A DNA stretch of 48,568 bases from Polyangiaceae bacterium (GCA_016933275.1 JAFGBI010000065.1:1-48568), one strand, 5' to 3'; positions 8,562-17,855 are shown, numbered from the stretch's first letter. Made by a program: numbers and translations. The notes: a model not told the origin generated them from the letters alone.

Positions 8562-9917
8562 ATGGCTCGTTCGTTCGAGGATGCGACCGAGGAACACCGC
8601 ATGGCAACCCCCCACGAAGAGCCACCGCCCGTTCTAGTCATCGAGAAGGTACCGGTCGCTGGCGAGCAGCCGATCGACGCGCGGACCCTGCGCATCCAGG
8701 GGATTCCAACACCGCCGCACCTGGTTGTCTACCCGGAGCTCGGTTCCGGGGCGATGGGGCACGTCCATCCCGCGACGGACCGAAACCTTCTACGTCACGT
8801 GGCGCTCAAGCGACTCGATCGCGATCTCGTCGGTGAGCCGATGTACCGCGGTGGCTTCATCGCGGAGGCGCAGATGACGGGGCAGCTCGAGCATCCGAAC
8901 ATCGTTCCCGTTCATGATCTCGGCTTCAGTGAGGCCGGCGTGCCCTACTTCACGATGAAGCTCGTGCAGGGCATCAACCTCGATCGGTGGCTTCGCGCGC
9001 ACCCACTCGGGGATCCCGCCCGTCTGTCGGAGGGGCTCGAGATCCTCCTCAAGGTCTGTGATGCCGTGGCCTACGCTCACCATCGAGGGGTGGTCCACCG
9101 GGACCTCAAGCCAGAGAACATCATGGTGGCGGAGTTCGGGCAGGTCTACGTGATGGATTGGGGGCTCGCGCGGCTGACGAAGACCCGGCCCGCCTCCGGG
9201 CAGGCTTCCCAGATGGAGGCCCCGGGTGCCGTCGGTACCCCGGGCTATCTCTCGCCCGAGCAGGCGCGCGGAAAACCCGCCGAGATGGACGAGCGTTCGG
9301 ACGTGTTCGGCATCGGCGCCATGCTCTACGAGATCGTCAGCGGGCGGCTCCCCTATGGCCCCGACGTTCGCAAGCACCTGGCACTCGCCGAGCAAGGGCG
9401 CGTCTACCCGATCGCCACCACCGGAGTAAACCTCGGAGTGGCGCGGGGCATCGGCGCCATCGCCGACCGAGCGACCGCCGCCGACCCCCTCCACCGATAC
9501 CAGACGGTACTGGCGCTCCAGCGCGAGATCCGTCAGTTTCTCCGGGGCGGACTCCACCTGCCGCAAGCGAGCTTCGAGTCCGGCACCGTGATCGTTCAGG
9601 AGGGAGACGTCGGGGACGCGGCCTTCATGATTGTGCAGGGCCACTGTCGCGTCTACCGCACGGATGCTGGGCGCCAAGAGACGCTCCAGACGCTGGGACC
9701 TGGTGATGTCTTCGGCGAGATGGCATTGATCCTCGACGAGCCACGGGCAGCGAGCGTGGTCGCGGAGGATCAGGTGACTGCGCTCGTGCTCGACCAGGAG
9801 ACGATGCACGAGGGTCTGGGGCTCGATGGCTGGACCGGCGCCCTCGTCCGGGCGTTGGCGCAGCGCTTCCACGATCTCGAACTCCGAGTCCGCCGCGCGG
9901 GTCTGTCGCGGGCCTGA
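8562..9917 (+). CDS. Ser/Thr protein kinase fused to a cyclic-nucleotide-binding domain
   Basis: A 451-residue soluble kinase. Start ATG 8562 has GAGG only 2-3 nt away; ATG 8601 with GAGG at 8 nt spacing is an equally good alternative. Hanks-type motifs: glycine loop GSGAMG (61-66), Lys83 in VALKRL, catalytic HRDLKPEN (179-186), and DWG in place of DFG (199-201), a variant common in bacterial kinases. The APE-equivalent is SPEQARGK. The C-terminal 110 residues form a CNB/Crp-like domain with GDVGDAAFMIVQG and the phosphate-binding cassette GDVFGEMALILDEPRAAS. No transmembrane segment is visible. Such a fusion suggests that cAMP or cGMP binding controls kinase output. The gene is convergent with the following lipoprotein gene, 32 bp away. 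Confidence 0.93.
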   Translation: MARSFEDATEEHRMATPHEEPPPVLVIEKVPVAGEQPIDARTLRIQGIPTPPHLVVYPELGSGAMGHVHPATDRNLLRHVALKRLDRDLVGEPMYRGGFIAEAQMTGQLEHPNIVPVHDLGFSEAGVPYFTMKLVQGINLDRWLRAHPLGDPARLSEGLEILLKVCDAVAYAHHRGVVHRDLKPENIMVAEFGQVYVMDWGLARLTKTRPASGQASQMEAPGAVGTPGYLSPEQARGKPAEMDERSDVFGIGAMLYEIVSGRLPYGPDVRKHLALAEQGRVYPIATTGVNLGVARGIGAIADRATAADPLHRYQTVLALQREIRQFLRGGLHLPQASFESGTVIVQEGDVGDAAFMIVQGHCRVYRTDAGRQETLQTLGPGDVFGEMALILDEPRAASVVAEDQVTALVLDQETMHEGLGLDGWTGALVRALAQRFHDLELRVRRAGLSRA

Positions 9918-9949
9918 CCTGGCGATCTCGGGGAGTGCGAAGCCCGGGC

Positions 9950-10651
9950 TCAGCTTGCGGCGCCCGCGGTTCCTGCCGCGCCCGCGGTTCCTGCCGCGCC
10001 CGCGGTCCCCGTAGCGCCCGCGGTTCCTGCCGTTCCTTCGCTCGCGGCGGGTGCTGCCGCTCGGCACCCGTCCGTCGGCATCACCCTGGTGCTGAAGGAG
10101 GCTTCGACGGGCGCTCCTGCTGGGTCGTAGATCAGGAACCCATCGTTGTCGCGCAGCGTGATCGTCACGGTGACCGTCGTCCCTGCGCTGGCGCCGCCAG
10201 CGCCACCGGCGCCACTGGCGCCACCGGCGCCACCGGCTCCCTCACGGCTTGGTCCGTCGAGGACCTGGGCGAGGGGGAGGGGAATGGTGGCGGTCACCGA
10301 GAGGACTTGGATGACCTCGGCATCGTCATCGTTGGAGACCACCGCGCGCAGAAACCCGCAGGCGGCCTCGCTGCCGCAGGCCCGGACGGGTCGGAGGATC
10401 CAGTCACCCAGGGAGGTCGTGCCGCTGTCGTCGAGCACGACCAGGACCGTGCCTTCTGCGTCCCTGCCGACCTCCACACAGGCCTCGTCGATCGTCGCTG
10501 CCGGTCCCGCGACGGGGCGGAGCTCGATCACCGACAGGGTCGGGGGCACCGGTGGGGGTTCGACGTGGTCGTCGTCCTTCTTGCAGGCGCCGAAGAGCAG
10601 AGTGGAAACGAGGGTCGCGCCCAGCAGGCAAGTGATGTTGGTGGATGTCAT
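9950..10651 (-). CDS. Lipoprotein with Gly/Ala/Thr-rich repeats
   Basis: A 233-residue protein with a lipoprotein signal (LVSTLLFGAC, Cys near residue 23) followed by acidic and Pro residues. A beta-rich body (about 35-130, two Cys pairs) is interrupted by a run of GAGGAGGASGAGG type and ends in a TAG/TAGAAG repeat tail. The ATG overlaps the stop of the upstream chemotaxis receptor gene (ATGA), so the pair is cotranslated. Family unknown; similar Ala/Gly-rich lipoproteins are frequent in myxobacteria. A role next to the receptor, for example as a periplasmic ligand-binding partner, is inference. Confidence 0.75.
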   Translation of the reverse strand: MTSTNITCLLGATLVSTLLFGACKKDDDHVEPPPVPPTLSVIELRPVAGPAATIDEACVEVGRDAEGTVLVVLDDSGTTSLGDWILRPVRACGSEAACGFLRAVVSNDDDAEVIQVLSVTATIPLPLAQVLDGPSREGAGGAGGASGAGGAGGASAGTTVTVTITLRDNDGFLIYDPAGAPVEASFSTRVMPTDGCRAAAPAASEGTAGTAGATGTAGAAGTAGAAGTAGAAS

Positions 10652-12609
10652 TTTCGATGCTCGGGCAGCGCCTTGAGCTCCTCGGCGTCCAGCGCGACCC
10701 GTTCGGGATCGATCTTGAACCCACCGACGCTTTCGGCCAGGCCATCGGCTAGGCTCAAGAGCTTCTCTCCCTGCGTGACGGCCTGCTCGCTCGACGCCAC
10801 GACCGAGGTGGTGATGCGTTGCACGATGTCCATGTTGCGGGCTATCTCGTCCGAGGCGACGGCCTGTTCCTGTACGGCTGCCGCGGTGTCATTGATGACG
10901 TTCACCAGGGTCTGCAGGTCGGCGAGGGTTGCCTCGACCAGGCCGGTGCCCTCCTCCACTTCACGGGTGCCGCTCTGCATCACGCGGACGGCCTCCCCGG
11001 TCTGATCGCGGATGGTGGCGATGAGGTCCTCGATGTCCTTGGCGCTCTGGCCGGTGCGCTTGGCGAGGGAGCTTACCTCATCCGCGACGACCGCGAATCC
11101 CCGGCCGTGCTCCCCGGCGTGGGCTGCCTCTATCGCGGCGTTGAGAGCCAGCATGCTGGTCTGTTCGCTGATCTGCCGGATCACCTCGACGATGTTCCCG
11201 ATCCGCTTGCCGCTTTCGCCCAGGGTCGCGATCCGGCCCGCTGCGTCCTCGACGGCCCGCCGGATCTCCTGCAAGCGGCGGATGGCGCGCTGCACCGCCT
11301 CCCCGCTCTGACGCGCTGTGCGCGTGGCCTCGGCCGCGTTCTCGGCAACCTGTTGGATGGAGCTCGAGAGCTCGGTCGCCGCTGCGGTCGAGTTCGCTAT
11401 CTTGCCCGCCTGCTCCTTGGCGCCGTCGAGCATGAGCTTGCTCACCGCCGAGATCTCGCCGCTCGAAGCGTTGACCTGGAAGGCGCTCCGCTGCACACCC
11501 GCGGCGAGGGTGTGGATCTTCGCGAAAACGCGGTTCAGGTTCTGCGCGAGCTCGCCGAGCTCGTCGCGGGTTTCCACCGGCAGCCGTCGCGTGAGATCGC
11601 CTTGGCCGCGACCGAGGCCCTCCGTGGCGACGATGTAGCGGCGAAGCGGCCGCGTGATGCCGACGGCGAGCACCCAGCCGATTCCGAGAGCCAGGAGCAG
11701 AGCCAGGCCGAAGTAGACGGCGAGCCTGCTATAGTCGCTCCAACCCTGGGCCGCCACAGTGCGCTCGGTGATCAGGAGCAGGGTCCCGATCTGCTGGAGG
11801 TTTTTGCGCTCGTACCCGCTCAGGGGCTCTGCCCAGAAGTCGTACGTGTGGCCGTTGATGTTGAGAACGGGCACGCTCGAGGGGCCGTCCCGCGCGGTCC
11901 CCTGGGCACCCCAGGCCTCGATCAGAGCGTCCTGGTCCTCCTTCGGGAGGGTGCTCGCGTGGATCTTCCCTTCACCGAATAGCGTCAGCCGGTGCTGTTG
12001 CAGGGCGTTCTCGTGTGAGTCCTTCGCGATCTCCCAGAAGGTGTTCTTGAGGAGCTCGCCGACGAGGACCGTTCCGACGGGCTGCCCCGCGGGGTCACGC
12101 ACTGCCGCCCCTCCAACCAGGTACGGCACGCGGGCGACGATGCCGATGCTGCTTGCCAGGGAGCCGGTCTGCAGGAGGTCCTTCCTCATGCGGTACTCGC
12201 GCCACTGCTCGGCGGACAGGCTCGGGAAATTCCCCATTCTGAAGGTGTTTCCGGCGGCGTCAGAGAGGATTAGGATCTCCGGCGCGGCGTTCCCTTCGAA
12301 CGCTCTGGCGAGCCGACTGGCCTCGCTCTGGATCCGGTTCGGGTCGTTCTCGATCAGGGCGCTCACCAAGCCGGGATCTCGGGCAACCAGCTGGGCGGCG
12401 CCGGTCATGCCGTCGATGCCCGCCTCGATCCGGGCCCGGTAGCGGCCGAACGGGCGCTCGAGGTAGCGCCCGCGCTGCTTCGCGGCGGATACTGCGTGGA
12501 ACGCGGCCCAGGCACCGAGGACCAGGACCACGGACGACACCACCACGATGGTGCCGATGATCTTGCCACGGACGCTGATGCTTCCCAGGATTCTCGCGAG
12601 CCAACCCAT
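10648..12609 (-). CDS. Methyl-accepting chemotaxis protein with periplasmic Cache-like sensor
   Basis: A 653-residue receptor starting at an ATG with GGGGAG 6 nt upstream. Transmembrane helix 1 is at about 17-39, the periplasmic sensor at 40-294 (probably a Cache-type fold; contains ILILSDAAGNTFRMG and VRDPAGQPVGTVLVG), helix 2 at 295-317, HAMP at 318-370, and the signalling hairpin near 470-520 with the invariant tip ISEQTSMLALNAAIEAARAGE-like sequence (here AAHAGEHGRGFAVVADEVSSLA). No C-terminal CheR-docking pentapeptide is seen. It would feed a CheA/CheW pathway encoded elsewhere, controlling motility or another output. Coupled by ATGA to the downstream lipoprotein. Confidence 0.95.
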   Translation of the reverse strand: MGWLARILGSISVRGKIIGTIVVVSSVVLVLGAWAAFHAVSAAKQRGRYLERPFGRYRARIEAGIDGMTGAAQLVARDPGLVSALIENDPNRIQSEASRLARAFEGNAAPEILILSDAAGNTFRMGNFPSLSAEQWREYRMRKDLLQTGSLASSIGIVARVPYLVGGAAVRDPAGQPVGTVLVGELLKNTFWEIAKDSHENALQQHRLTLFGEGKIHASTLPKEDQDALIEAWGAQGTARDGPSSVPVLNINGHTYDFWAEPLSGYERKNLQQIGTLLLITERTVAAQGWSDYSRLAVYFGLALLLALGIGWVLAVGITRPLRRYIVATEGLGRGQGDLTRRLPVETRDELGELAQNLNRVFAKIHTLAAGVQRSAFQVNASSGEISAVSKLMLDGAKEQAGKIANSTAAATELSSSIQQVAENAAEATRTARQSGEAVQRAIRRLQEIRRAVEDAAGRIATLGESGKRIGNIVEVIRQISEQTSMLALNAAIEAAHAGEHGRGFAVVADEVSSLAKRTGQSAKDIEDLIATIRDQTGEAVRVMQSGTREVEEGTGLVEATLADLQTLVNVINDTAAAVQEQAVASDEIARNMDIVQRITTSVVASSEQAVTQGEKLLSLADGLAESVGGFKIDPERVALDAEELKALPEHRK

Positions 12610-12779
12610 GATCGCTCCCCGGATCGAGTCGGCCGGACCCTAACACGGGATGGGGCGGCTGCCAGCGCCATTGGGCGCGGCGGCGCGACGAGCGATCCCT
12701 CGGGGGGACCGCCGGAGAGTCCGGCCTGAATCGTCGTTTGCCAACAGGGGTCCGAGCCCGGGCGCCGAGAGGGACCGGC

Positions 12780-13349
12780 CTATGGCGCGATCGTATCGCC
12801 CGCAACGCAACTCCGGGCAGCGAACGTCCCCTTGATGCTGGTGGCCGGAGCTCCAGCCCCACCCGGGAAAGCGAAGCCGAGGACACCGGTGACCATGCCC
12901 TGCGGCGGCAGCTCCACTCGCCGCAGTTCGATGCCGCCCCCTGGCAAGGGCTGGATGCTCCGGTTTCCGATCACGACCTTGGGAATGGCCAGCGGGGGGG
13001 TGGGGGCCTTGGGGTCGGAGGCGCGAGTCGATTCGGTCCAGGCATAGACGCCGGGACCGATGGGGCGTTCGAGCGGGCTCGTGATGGTGATCGTGAGCAG
13101 GACCTCGTCATCCCCCAGGGGTACGTACCGATCACAGGGGATATCGCCGGTTCCGAGGACGATGCGGAGCTCGTTCCTGGCGCCCGGCACGGCCAAGTGC
13201 TCGGCCCAGGCAGACTTTGGCGCGATGGTGCGTGGGGCACGGTCGTCCTCCCCGAGCACCAGCTCGATGGCGGGCGCGGTCGTCCGCCCGCATCCGCCGA
13301 GGAGGCAGGCGCCGATCAACCCCAATCCTGCCCGGAACCCGGATGCCAA
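12780..13349 (-). CDS. Small lipoprotein downstream of the large kinase
   Basis: A 189-residue protein. I place the start at the TTG at 13349, 4 nt after the kinase stop codon with GGGGTGAG just before it, because it gives a clean signal (FRAGLGLIGACLLGGCGRTT). The longer ATG frame (to 13451) would run about 100 nt inside the kinase gene. The mature part looks beta-rich with Pro and Gly turns (LRIVLGTGDIPCDRYVPLGDDE, LLTITITSPLERPIGPG) and has two further Cys that may pair. No known family recognised. The gene is the last of a two-gene unit with the kinase. Confidence 0.7.
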   Translation of the reverse strand: MASGFRAGLGLIGACLLGGCGRTTAPAIELVLGEDDRAPRTIAPKSAWAEHLAVPGARNELRIVLGTGDIPCDRYVPLGDDEVLLTITITSPLERPIGPGVYAWTESTRASDPKAPTPPLAIPKVVIGNRSIQPLPGGGIELRRVELPPQGMVTGVLGFAFPGGAGAPATSIKGTFAARSCVAGDTIAP

Positions 13350-13353
13350 GGGC

Positions 13354-16300
13354 TCACCCCACGGCTGCCGCCGGTGCGGGCGACAGCGGCCAGACCACCG
13401 ACTCCACGAGACCGCGCAGGGACTGGAGGGCCTGCCGGGTCGTCGCGACATCGGGACGGTTGCGGGGATCGCGCCGGAGGCAGGCAGCGAGCACCACCAT
13501 CAGGTCCTCCACCCCAGGGTTCGATGCGAGCGCCGCGAGCTTGGGCGGCCAGCCGTCGTGCGCGACATGGTGGCTCATGATTTGGAGCTCGTCTTCAGCA
13601 TCGAACAGGAGGTTCGTGGTGAGAAGCTCGAACGCCATGCACGCGAAGGAATAGAGATCCGCCCCCGCCGGCGAGGGCTGATGTCCTCGCGGCACCAGGC
13701 CGAGCACCTCCGGAGCGACGTATTCGAGCGTGCCGCAGCCCGGCCGTAGCTGCCGCCCGCTGAGGCCGAAATCCACGAGCACAGGGGTTCCATCATCCCG
13801 TACGATCACGTTCGATGGCTTAAGATCAAGGTGACCGACTTCCACCCCGTGCATCGCCTCGAGTCCTGCGAGTACCCCGTCGAGGTATTCGAGCACGCTC
13901 GCCATGGTGAGGGAGCGCGAACGGATGAGGCGATCGAGCGGGGTGCCGTCGATGAGCTCCATCACCAGGATCGGCCGGGGGCGGGCAGCGAGATCGAAGG
14001 TCACGAAACGTGCTAGGTTGGAGTGCTGCGGCAGCGAGAGCAGGGCCCCCGCCTCGTCGCGGAAGAGCTGCATGAACTCCTGTTCGGAGAGCTTCCGGGC
14101 GGTCGTCGGATCGTACTGGGGCACCTTGAGCGCAAAGGACTCGGCGTGCTTGTCGTTTCGTTCCTCGTAGCGGCGGGCCTCGAACACCGAGCTTACCCCG
14201 CCCGCACCGAGCGCCCGCACCACGTAGAACGCCCCGACCGTTCGTCGCGGCAGGAGCCAGTCTGGCAGGGTGGGCCGGCGCTTGCCAAGCGGGATGGCGA
14301 ACACATCGGACGTGGCGTGGACGGGCAGGGTCGCGATCCGGCCCATGACCGTCCAGACGGCGGACGCGAATCCCGTTGGTAGATCGGCGACAAGCTCGCT
14401 CATGGCCATCGCGATCTGCTCCGGGTTGGGCGGCACTCCGCTGGTGGCCCGCTCGATCAGGGAGGAGAGCGGCGCGACGTCGGTCATCACATCGATCTCG
14501 ATCGACACGTCGGCCCCCAGCACCCGACGTCGCGCGCCGGATACCAGGCGCCGAAGGCCCTCGCAGGCAGCCTCCACCTCGCCGATGGTGCTGGTGCCCG
14601 CCCGCCTCGTCTCCTCCAGATCGCTCAACCCACGGGCATTGGCCACGGTTTCCAGCGCCCTGCCGAGGGAGAAGACCACCTGACGCAGGGCCTCGCCGCG
14701 GTGCGACCCGCTCGCGCCGAGGGCGTTGCTGAGGACGAGCACGGACCGCGCTCTCTGTGAGGGATCGACGTGGTTGTCTTCACCGAAGGACGCGCGCAGG
14801 CTCGCACCGGCGGCGAGGTCCTCCTCGAGCGGCTCCGTGGTTGCTCCCTCCAGGAAACGGTGGAGCGCGACCAGCGGGCCGTGCACGTCAGGGTTGGTCG
14901 ACGCCTCCGCCATGGCGGCGATCGTCTCGTGATCCGTGATGGTGTGCGCCACGAGCAGGAAGACATCGCTGGGATCGGCGAGCCCCTCCCGCACGGCAGC
15001 GTCACAGCTCCGGGCCAGGGCCGCGCTGAGGATCCGGTGGATGGCCCCGTCCGGACCGCTGGCGAGGCGGTCGAGCAGCACCTCGATCGCGCGGCGCAGC
15101 CGCACGCGGACTCGCCCCGAACCGATGTCGCTGTCAGCGTGTCTCGCGGTCTCCGAGTCTACTAGATGCAGGATCGTGCGCAGACGACGCTGTCTTCCGA
15201 GGGTACGGATCTGGGTCCATTCCGCCGCTTCGTCGACCGCCTCCTCCGCATCGAGGGCCCAGGTGCCGATGCTGTCGAACATCCGCTCCATCTCGGGGAC
15301 CGAGGTGTCGGTGTCGCCCGGCCGACGTCCGAGCAGCAGCAAGTTCGTCAGGCGGCTCGATTCAAGCGTCGCCGCATCGATGTCGCTCAGTCGGGTCAAG
15401 AGCTCGGGGAGGGTGGCCTCGTCCTCGGGATCGAAGGCGGCGATCTCGATGACCTCGCGCTGCGCCGCCTGCACGGCGGCGAGGGCTTGCTCGTGTGCTT
15501 CGCGTGCTCCCGTGGTCTCGAAGGCCTGTACTGCCCTCATGATATGGGCATGGACGCTGCCTCGCTCGTGTGTTCGCGCAAGTTGACGCAAGGCCTGCTC
15601 GGTGAGCGCCCGCAGGACGGGGTGCTCCGCGTGGGTCCGGGTCTCGAGCTCGTTGCGCAGGCGGTCCACCGTCGTGGTCGCGAAGCTCGGGTTGACCAGA
15701 TCGGCGAGCAGCTCGGCGACTGCTTCCGCGACGTCAGGGCGGCCCCGTGCGGCGAGATCGGCGAGCAGCTCCTCGGCGGCGTCGGGTTCCGCCTCGATCA
15801 AGCGCGGAATGCCCCACACCATGGTGGCGACGATCCCCGGATCCCGCTCGGCGATCACGCCTTCCAACAGGCCGTGGCAGTGCTTGAGTCCCGCGGCAGG
15901 ATCGGCGACGGTGGCCGCCACGAGCGAGACGGCAGCGCGACGCCAAGCCGTCGGGTTCAGCCCCGGGTCGAGACCGTGCTCGATCTCACCGTGGAGCCGC
16001 GAGTCGAGGGTGGCGAGGAGCCCGCGGGCGACCGCCGCGTGTCGCCACACGAGCGGCTCGCGATCGGCCAGGAGCCGCTCGAGGGCCGGCCGGTTGAGAC
16101 TGTTGACCAGGACGCGTCGCGGTTGCTGGTCACCTTGCTGGGCCATGATCAGGGCCTCTTGGGCCGCATGCTCCAGGAGTCTCGCTGCCAGGCGGCGCGC
16201 GGGCAGCGCACCCGTCGAGGTCGCTCCGATCCACTCCGAGGTGAGCTCGCGTCGGCTGGCGATGGCGAGCGCGAGGGGATCGGCGTTGATCGGAGAACCC

Positions 16301-16737
16301 ACGGGCATGTCCATTACGAGCGAGACGCGGGCGCGGATGGTGGCGGCTTCGAGCGGGCGAGCGTTGCCCAACGCCATCCGCGCGGCCACCGCCGCGAACG
16401 TCTCCGCGCTCCCCTCGTACAGCCGTGCGAAGACACGACGCGCGAGCTCTCGACGCTCCTTCCCCGCCGGAAGCGCCGAGCTTAGCATGAACAGCGCCAC
16501 CGCCGCCTTTCCCGGCGTGATCCAGTCGAGCTCGTCGCAGAGTCCGGTGGCGAGCGCCACCGTGATGGCTCGGCGGAGCTGTTCGGCATCGACGTCGTCG
16601 AGCGGCGGCGGTCCGGCTAGCCGAGTCGTTGCCCCCAAGGCGGCGATGGTCTGACGGAAGGCAGTGCGGCGCTCTTCTGCCTGCTGGAGGCGTGGAAGTG
16701 CAAGCAAGGCTTCGACGGGGTTCGGTCGACGGAGCAT
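13354..16737 (-). CDS. 1127-residue protein with C-terminal Ser/Thr kinase domain
   Basis: Residues 1 to about 830 are helical, rich in Ala, Leu, Arg and Glu, and read like HEAT- or TPR-type repeats without an obvious known domain. The kinase domain spans about 834-1110: glycine loop LGAGGVSS (843-850), ATP-binding Lys871 (FALKVP), catalytic loop GHLDLKPSN (968-976) where Leu replaces the usual Arg of HRD, DFG at 989-991, and YVAPE as activation-loop end. Catalytic Asp971 and Lys are present, so it may be active despite the HLD variant. No membrane segment. The start ATG lacks a clear Shine-Dalgarno, so the N-terminus is less certain. Divergent from hemH across 239 bp; followed by a small lipoprotein. 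Confidence 0.9.
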   Translation of the reverse strand: MLRRPNPVEALLALPRLQQAEERRTAFRQTIAALGATTRLAGPPPLDDVDAEQLRRAITVALATGLCDELDWITPGKAAVALFMLSSALPAGKERRELARRVFARLYEGSAETFAAVAARMALGNARPLEAATIRARVSLVMDMPVGSPINADPLALAIASRRELTSEWIGATSTGALPARRLAARLLEHAAQEALIMAQQGDQQPRRVLVNSLNRPALERLLADREPLVWRHAAVARGLLATLDSRLHGEIEHGLDPGLNPTAWRRAAVSLVAATVADPAAGLKHCHGLLEGVIAERDPGIVATMVWGIPRLIEAEPDAAEELLADLAARGRPDVAEAVAELLADLVNPSFATTTVDRLRNELETRTHAEHPVLRALTEQALRQLARTHERGSVHAHIMRAVQAFETTGAREAHEQALAAVQAAQREVIEIAAFDPEDEATLPELLTRLSDIDAATLESSRLTNLLLLGRRPGDTDTSVPEMERMFDSIGTWALDAEEAVDEAAEWTQIRTLGRQRRLRTILHLVDSETARHADSDIGSGRVRVRLRRAIEVLLDRLASGPDGAIHRILSAALARSCDAAVREGLADPSDVFLLVAHTITDHETIAAMAEASTNPDVHGPLVALHRFLEGATTEPLEEDLAAGASLRASFGEDNHVDPSQRARSVLVLSNALGASGSHRGEALRQVVFSLGRALETVANARGLSDLEETRRAGTSTIGEVEAACEGLRRLVSGARRRVLGADVSIEIDVMTDVAPLSSLIERATSGVPPNPEQIAMAMSELVADLPTGFASAVWTVMGRIATLPVHATSDVFAIPLGKRRPTLPDWLLPRRTVGAFYVVRALGAGGVSSVFEARRYEERNDKHAESFALKVPQYDPTTARKLSEQEFMQLFRDEAGALLSLPQHSNLARFVTFDLAARPRPILVMELIDGTPLDRLIRSRSLTMASVLEYLDGVLAGLEAMHGVEVGHLDLKPSNVIVRDDGTPVLVDFGLSGRQLRPGCGTLEYVAPEVLGLVPRGHQPSPAGADLYSFACMAFELLTTNLLFDAEDELQIMSHHVAHDGWPPKLAALASNPGVEDLMVVLAACLRRDPRNRPDVATTRQALQSLRGLVESVVWPLSPAPAAAVG

Positions 16738-16976
16738 GCGCTGTTCGGAGGGGCGCGAACGGAGTCAGGGGGGGCGACGGCGGCGACGGCGGCTCGACCC
16801 ATCGACGGTAGCAGATTCTCACCGCGCCGCGCTCGGATTGCCGTGGGAGGCTGCGGGCGCAGGGTGGGGGGAGACCTCCGACATCACCGGCCCCAGCGCC
16901 CTGGTGGCGGGGCCGGGCCGGAGGGAGCCGGCCTGGTTTCGTGATGAGTGCTTCGGGCATATGCTGCGGCGCTGTC
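16738..16976. other. Divergent promoter region between the large kinase and hemH
   Basis: A 239-bp region between divergent genes. It must hold at least one promoter in each direction. A TATGCT hexamer stands 11 nt before the hemH ATG. For the kinase direction a TACCGT hexamer is present on the minus strand about 60-70 nt before the start. No gene is seen. Confidence 0.45.
16960..16965 (+). promoter_or_regulatory. Putative -10 hexamer TATGCT upstream of hemH
   Basis: TATGCT ends 11 nt before the hemH ATG and no Shine-Dalgarno lies between. If used, the transcript would have a leader of only a few bases. No good -35 hexamer at 17 nt. Confidence 0.35.
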
Positions 16977-17855
16977 ATGCATGAGGTGGTGTTGGTCGTT
17001 GCCCATGGAACCGTCTCGTCGCTGGACGAGCTCCCGGAGTTTCTGACCAGGATCCGCCACGGTCGACCGACACCGGCGGCGCTAGTGGCGGAGATGCGTC
17101 GACGCTACCAGTTGGTCGGCGCCTCCCCGCTACTCGAGGTCACTCGCGAGCAGGCGCGCCTCCTGGGCGAAAGGATGGGGAAGCCCGTCGGCGTGGGCAT
17201 GCGCTTCTCGCCACCGGCGATCGAAGATGCGCTGGAAGAGCTGGCCAGAATGGGAGCCAATCGCGTGATCGTCCTTCCCGTCGCCCCGTTCAGCGTCTCC
17301 CTCTACTTCGAGGCTGTGCTCGCTGCGCAACGCTCGCGACGCAGCACCGCCGGCCTCGAGCTCGTCTCGGTCGAACCTTGGGGGACTGCTCCGGAGCTCG
17401 TCCGCGCACACGTGGAACAGATCCGCGCCGCTGCTGGCTTCGCCAGCGCGGACGAGATCGTCCTGACCGCGCACAGCCTGCCGCTCTCCGTGATCCGCGG
17501 GGGGGATCGCTATGCCGACGAGGTGGCGGTGGCGGCACGCGCCATCGCCAGCGGTTTGGGTCGTGAGGTCACGGTTGCCTATCAGTCTCAGGGAAGCGAT
17601 GGCGAATGGCTCGGCCCCGATCTCTGGCGGGTCCTCGCCGCTGCGGCGGAGGCGGGCAGACGGCGAATGCTCCTGGCCCCCATGGGCTTTCTCAGTGAGC
17701 ACGTCGAGACGCTCTATGACCTCGACGTCGAAGCGCGAACCTGGGCTTCGGATCTCGGACTCTCCCTCTGGCGCGTGCCTGCGCTCGGGACCTCGTCCTC
17801 CCTCGTCGCCGCGCTGGCCGCGGTCGTGGAGCGGGCGTGCACGGCTCGGGGATGA
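16977..17855 (+). CDS. hemH: Ferrochelatase
   Basis: A 292-residue enzyme that inserts Fe(II) into protoporphyrin IX (or into coproporphyrin III in the alternative pathway), the terminal metal-insertion step of haem synthesis. Family signs: VVLVVAHGT at the start, HGRPTPAALVAEMRRRY followed by LVGASPLLEVTREQA, the catalytic His in VLTAHSLP, YQSQGSDGEWLGPD, and the second catalytic/metal site Glu in GFLSEHVETLYDLD. Start ATG 16977 is 12 codons inside a longer frame and gives the normal family N-terminus. Length is slightly short of the usual 310-350 residues. Its stop overlaps the next start by ATGA. No Cys-cluster tail. Confidence 0.93.
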   Translation: MHEVVLVVAHGTVSSLDELPEFLTRIRHGRPTPAALVAEMRRRYQLVGASPLLEVTREQARLLGERMGKPVGVGMRFSPPAIEDALEELARMGANRVIVLPVAPFSVSLYFEAVLAAQRSRRSTAGLELVSVEPWGTAPELVRAHVEQIRAAAGFASADEIVLTAHSLPLSVIRGGDRYADEVAVAARAIASGLGREVTVAYQSQGSDGEWLGPDLWRVLAAAAEAGRRRMLLAPMGFLSEHVETLYDLDVEARTWASDLGLSLWRVPALGTSSSLVAALAAVVERACTARG

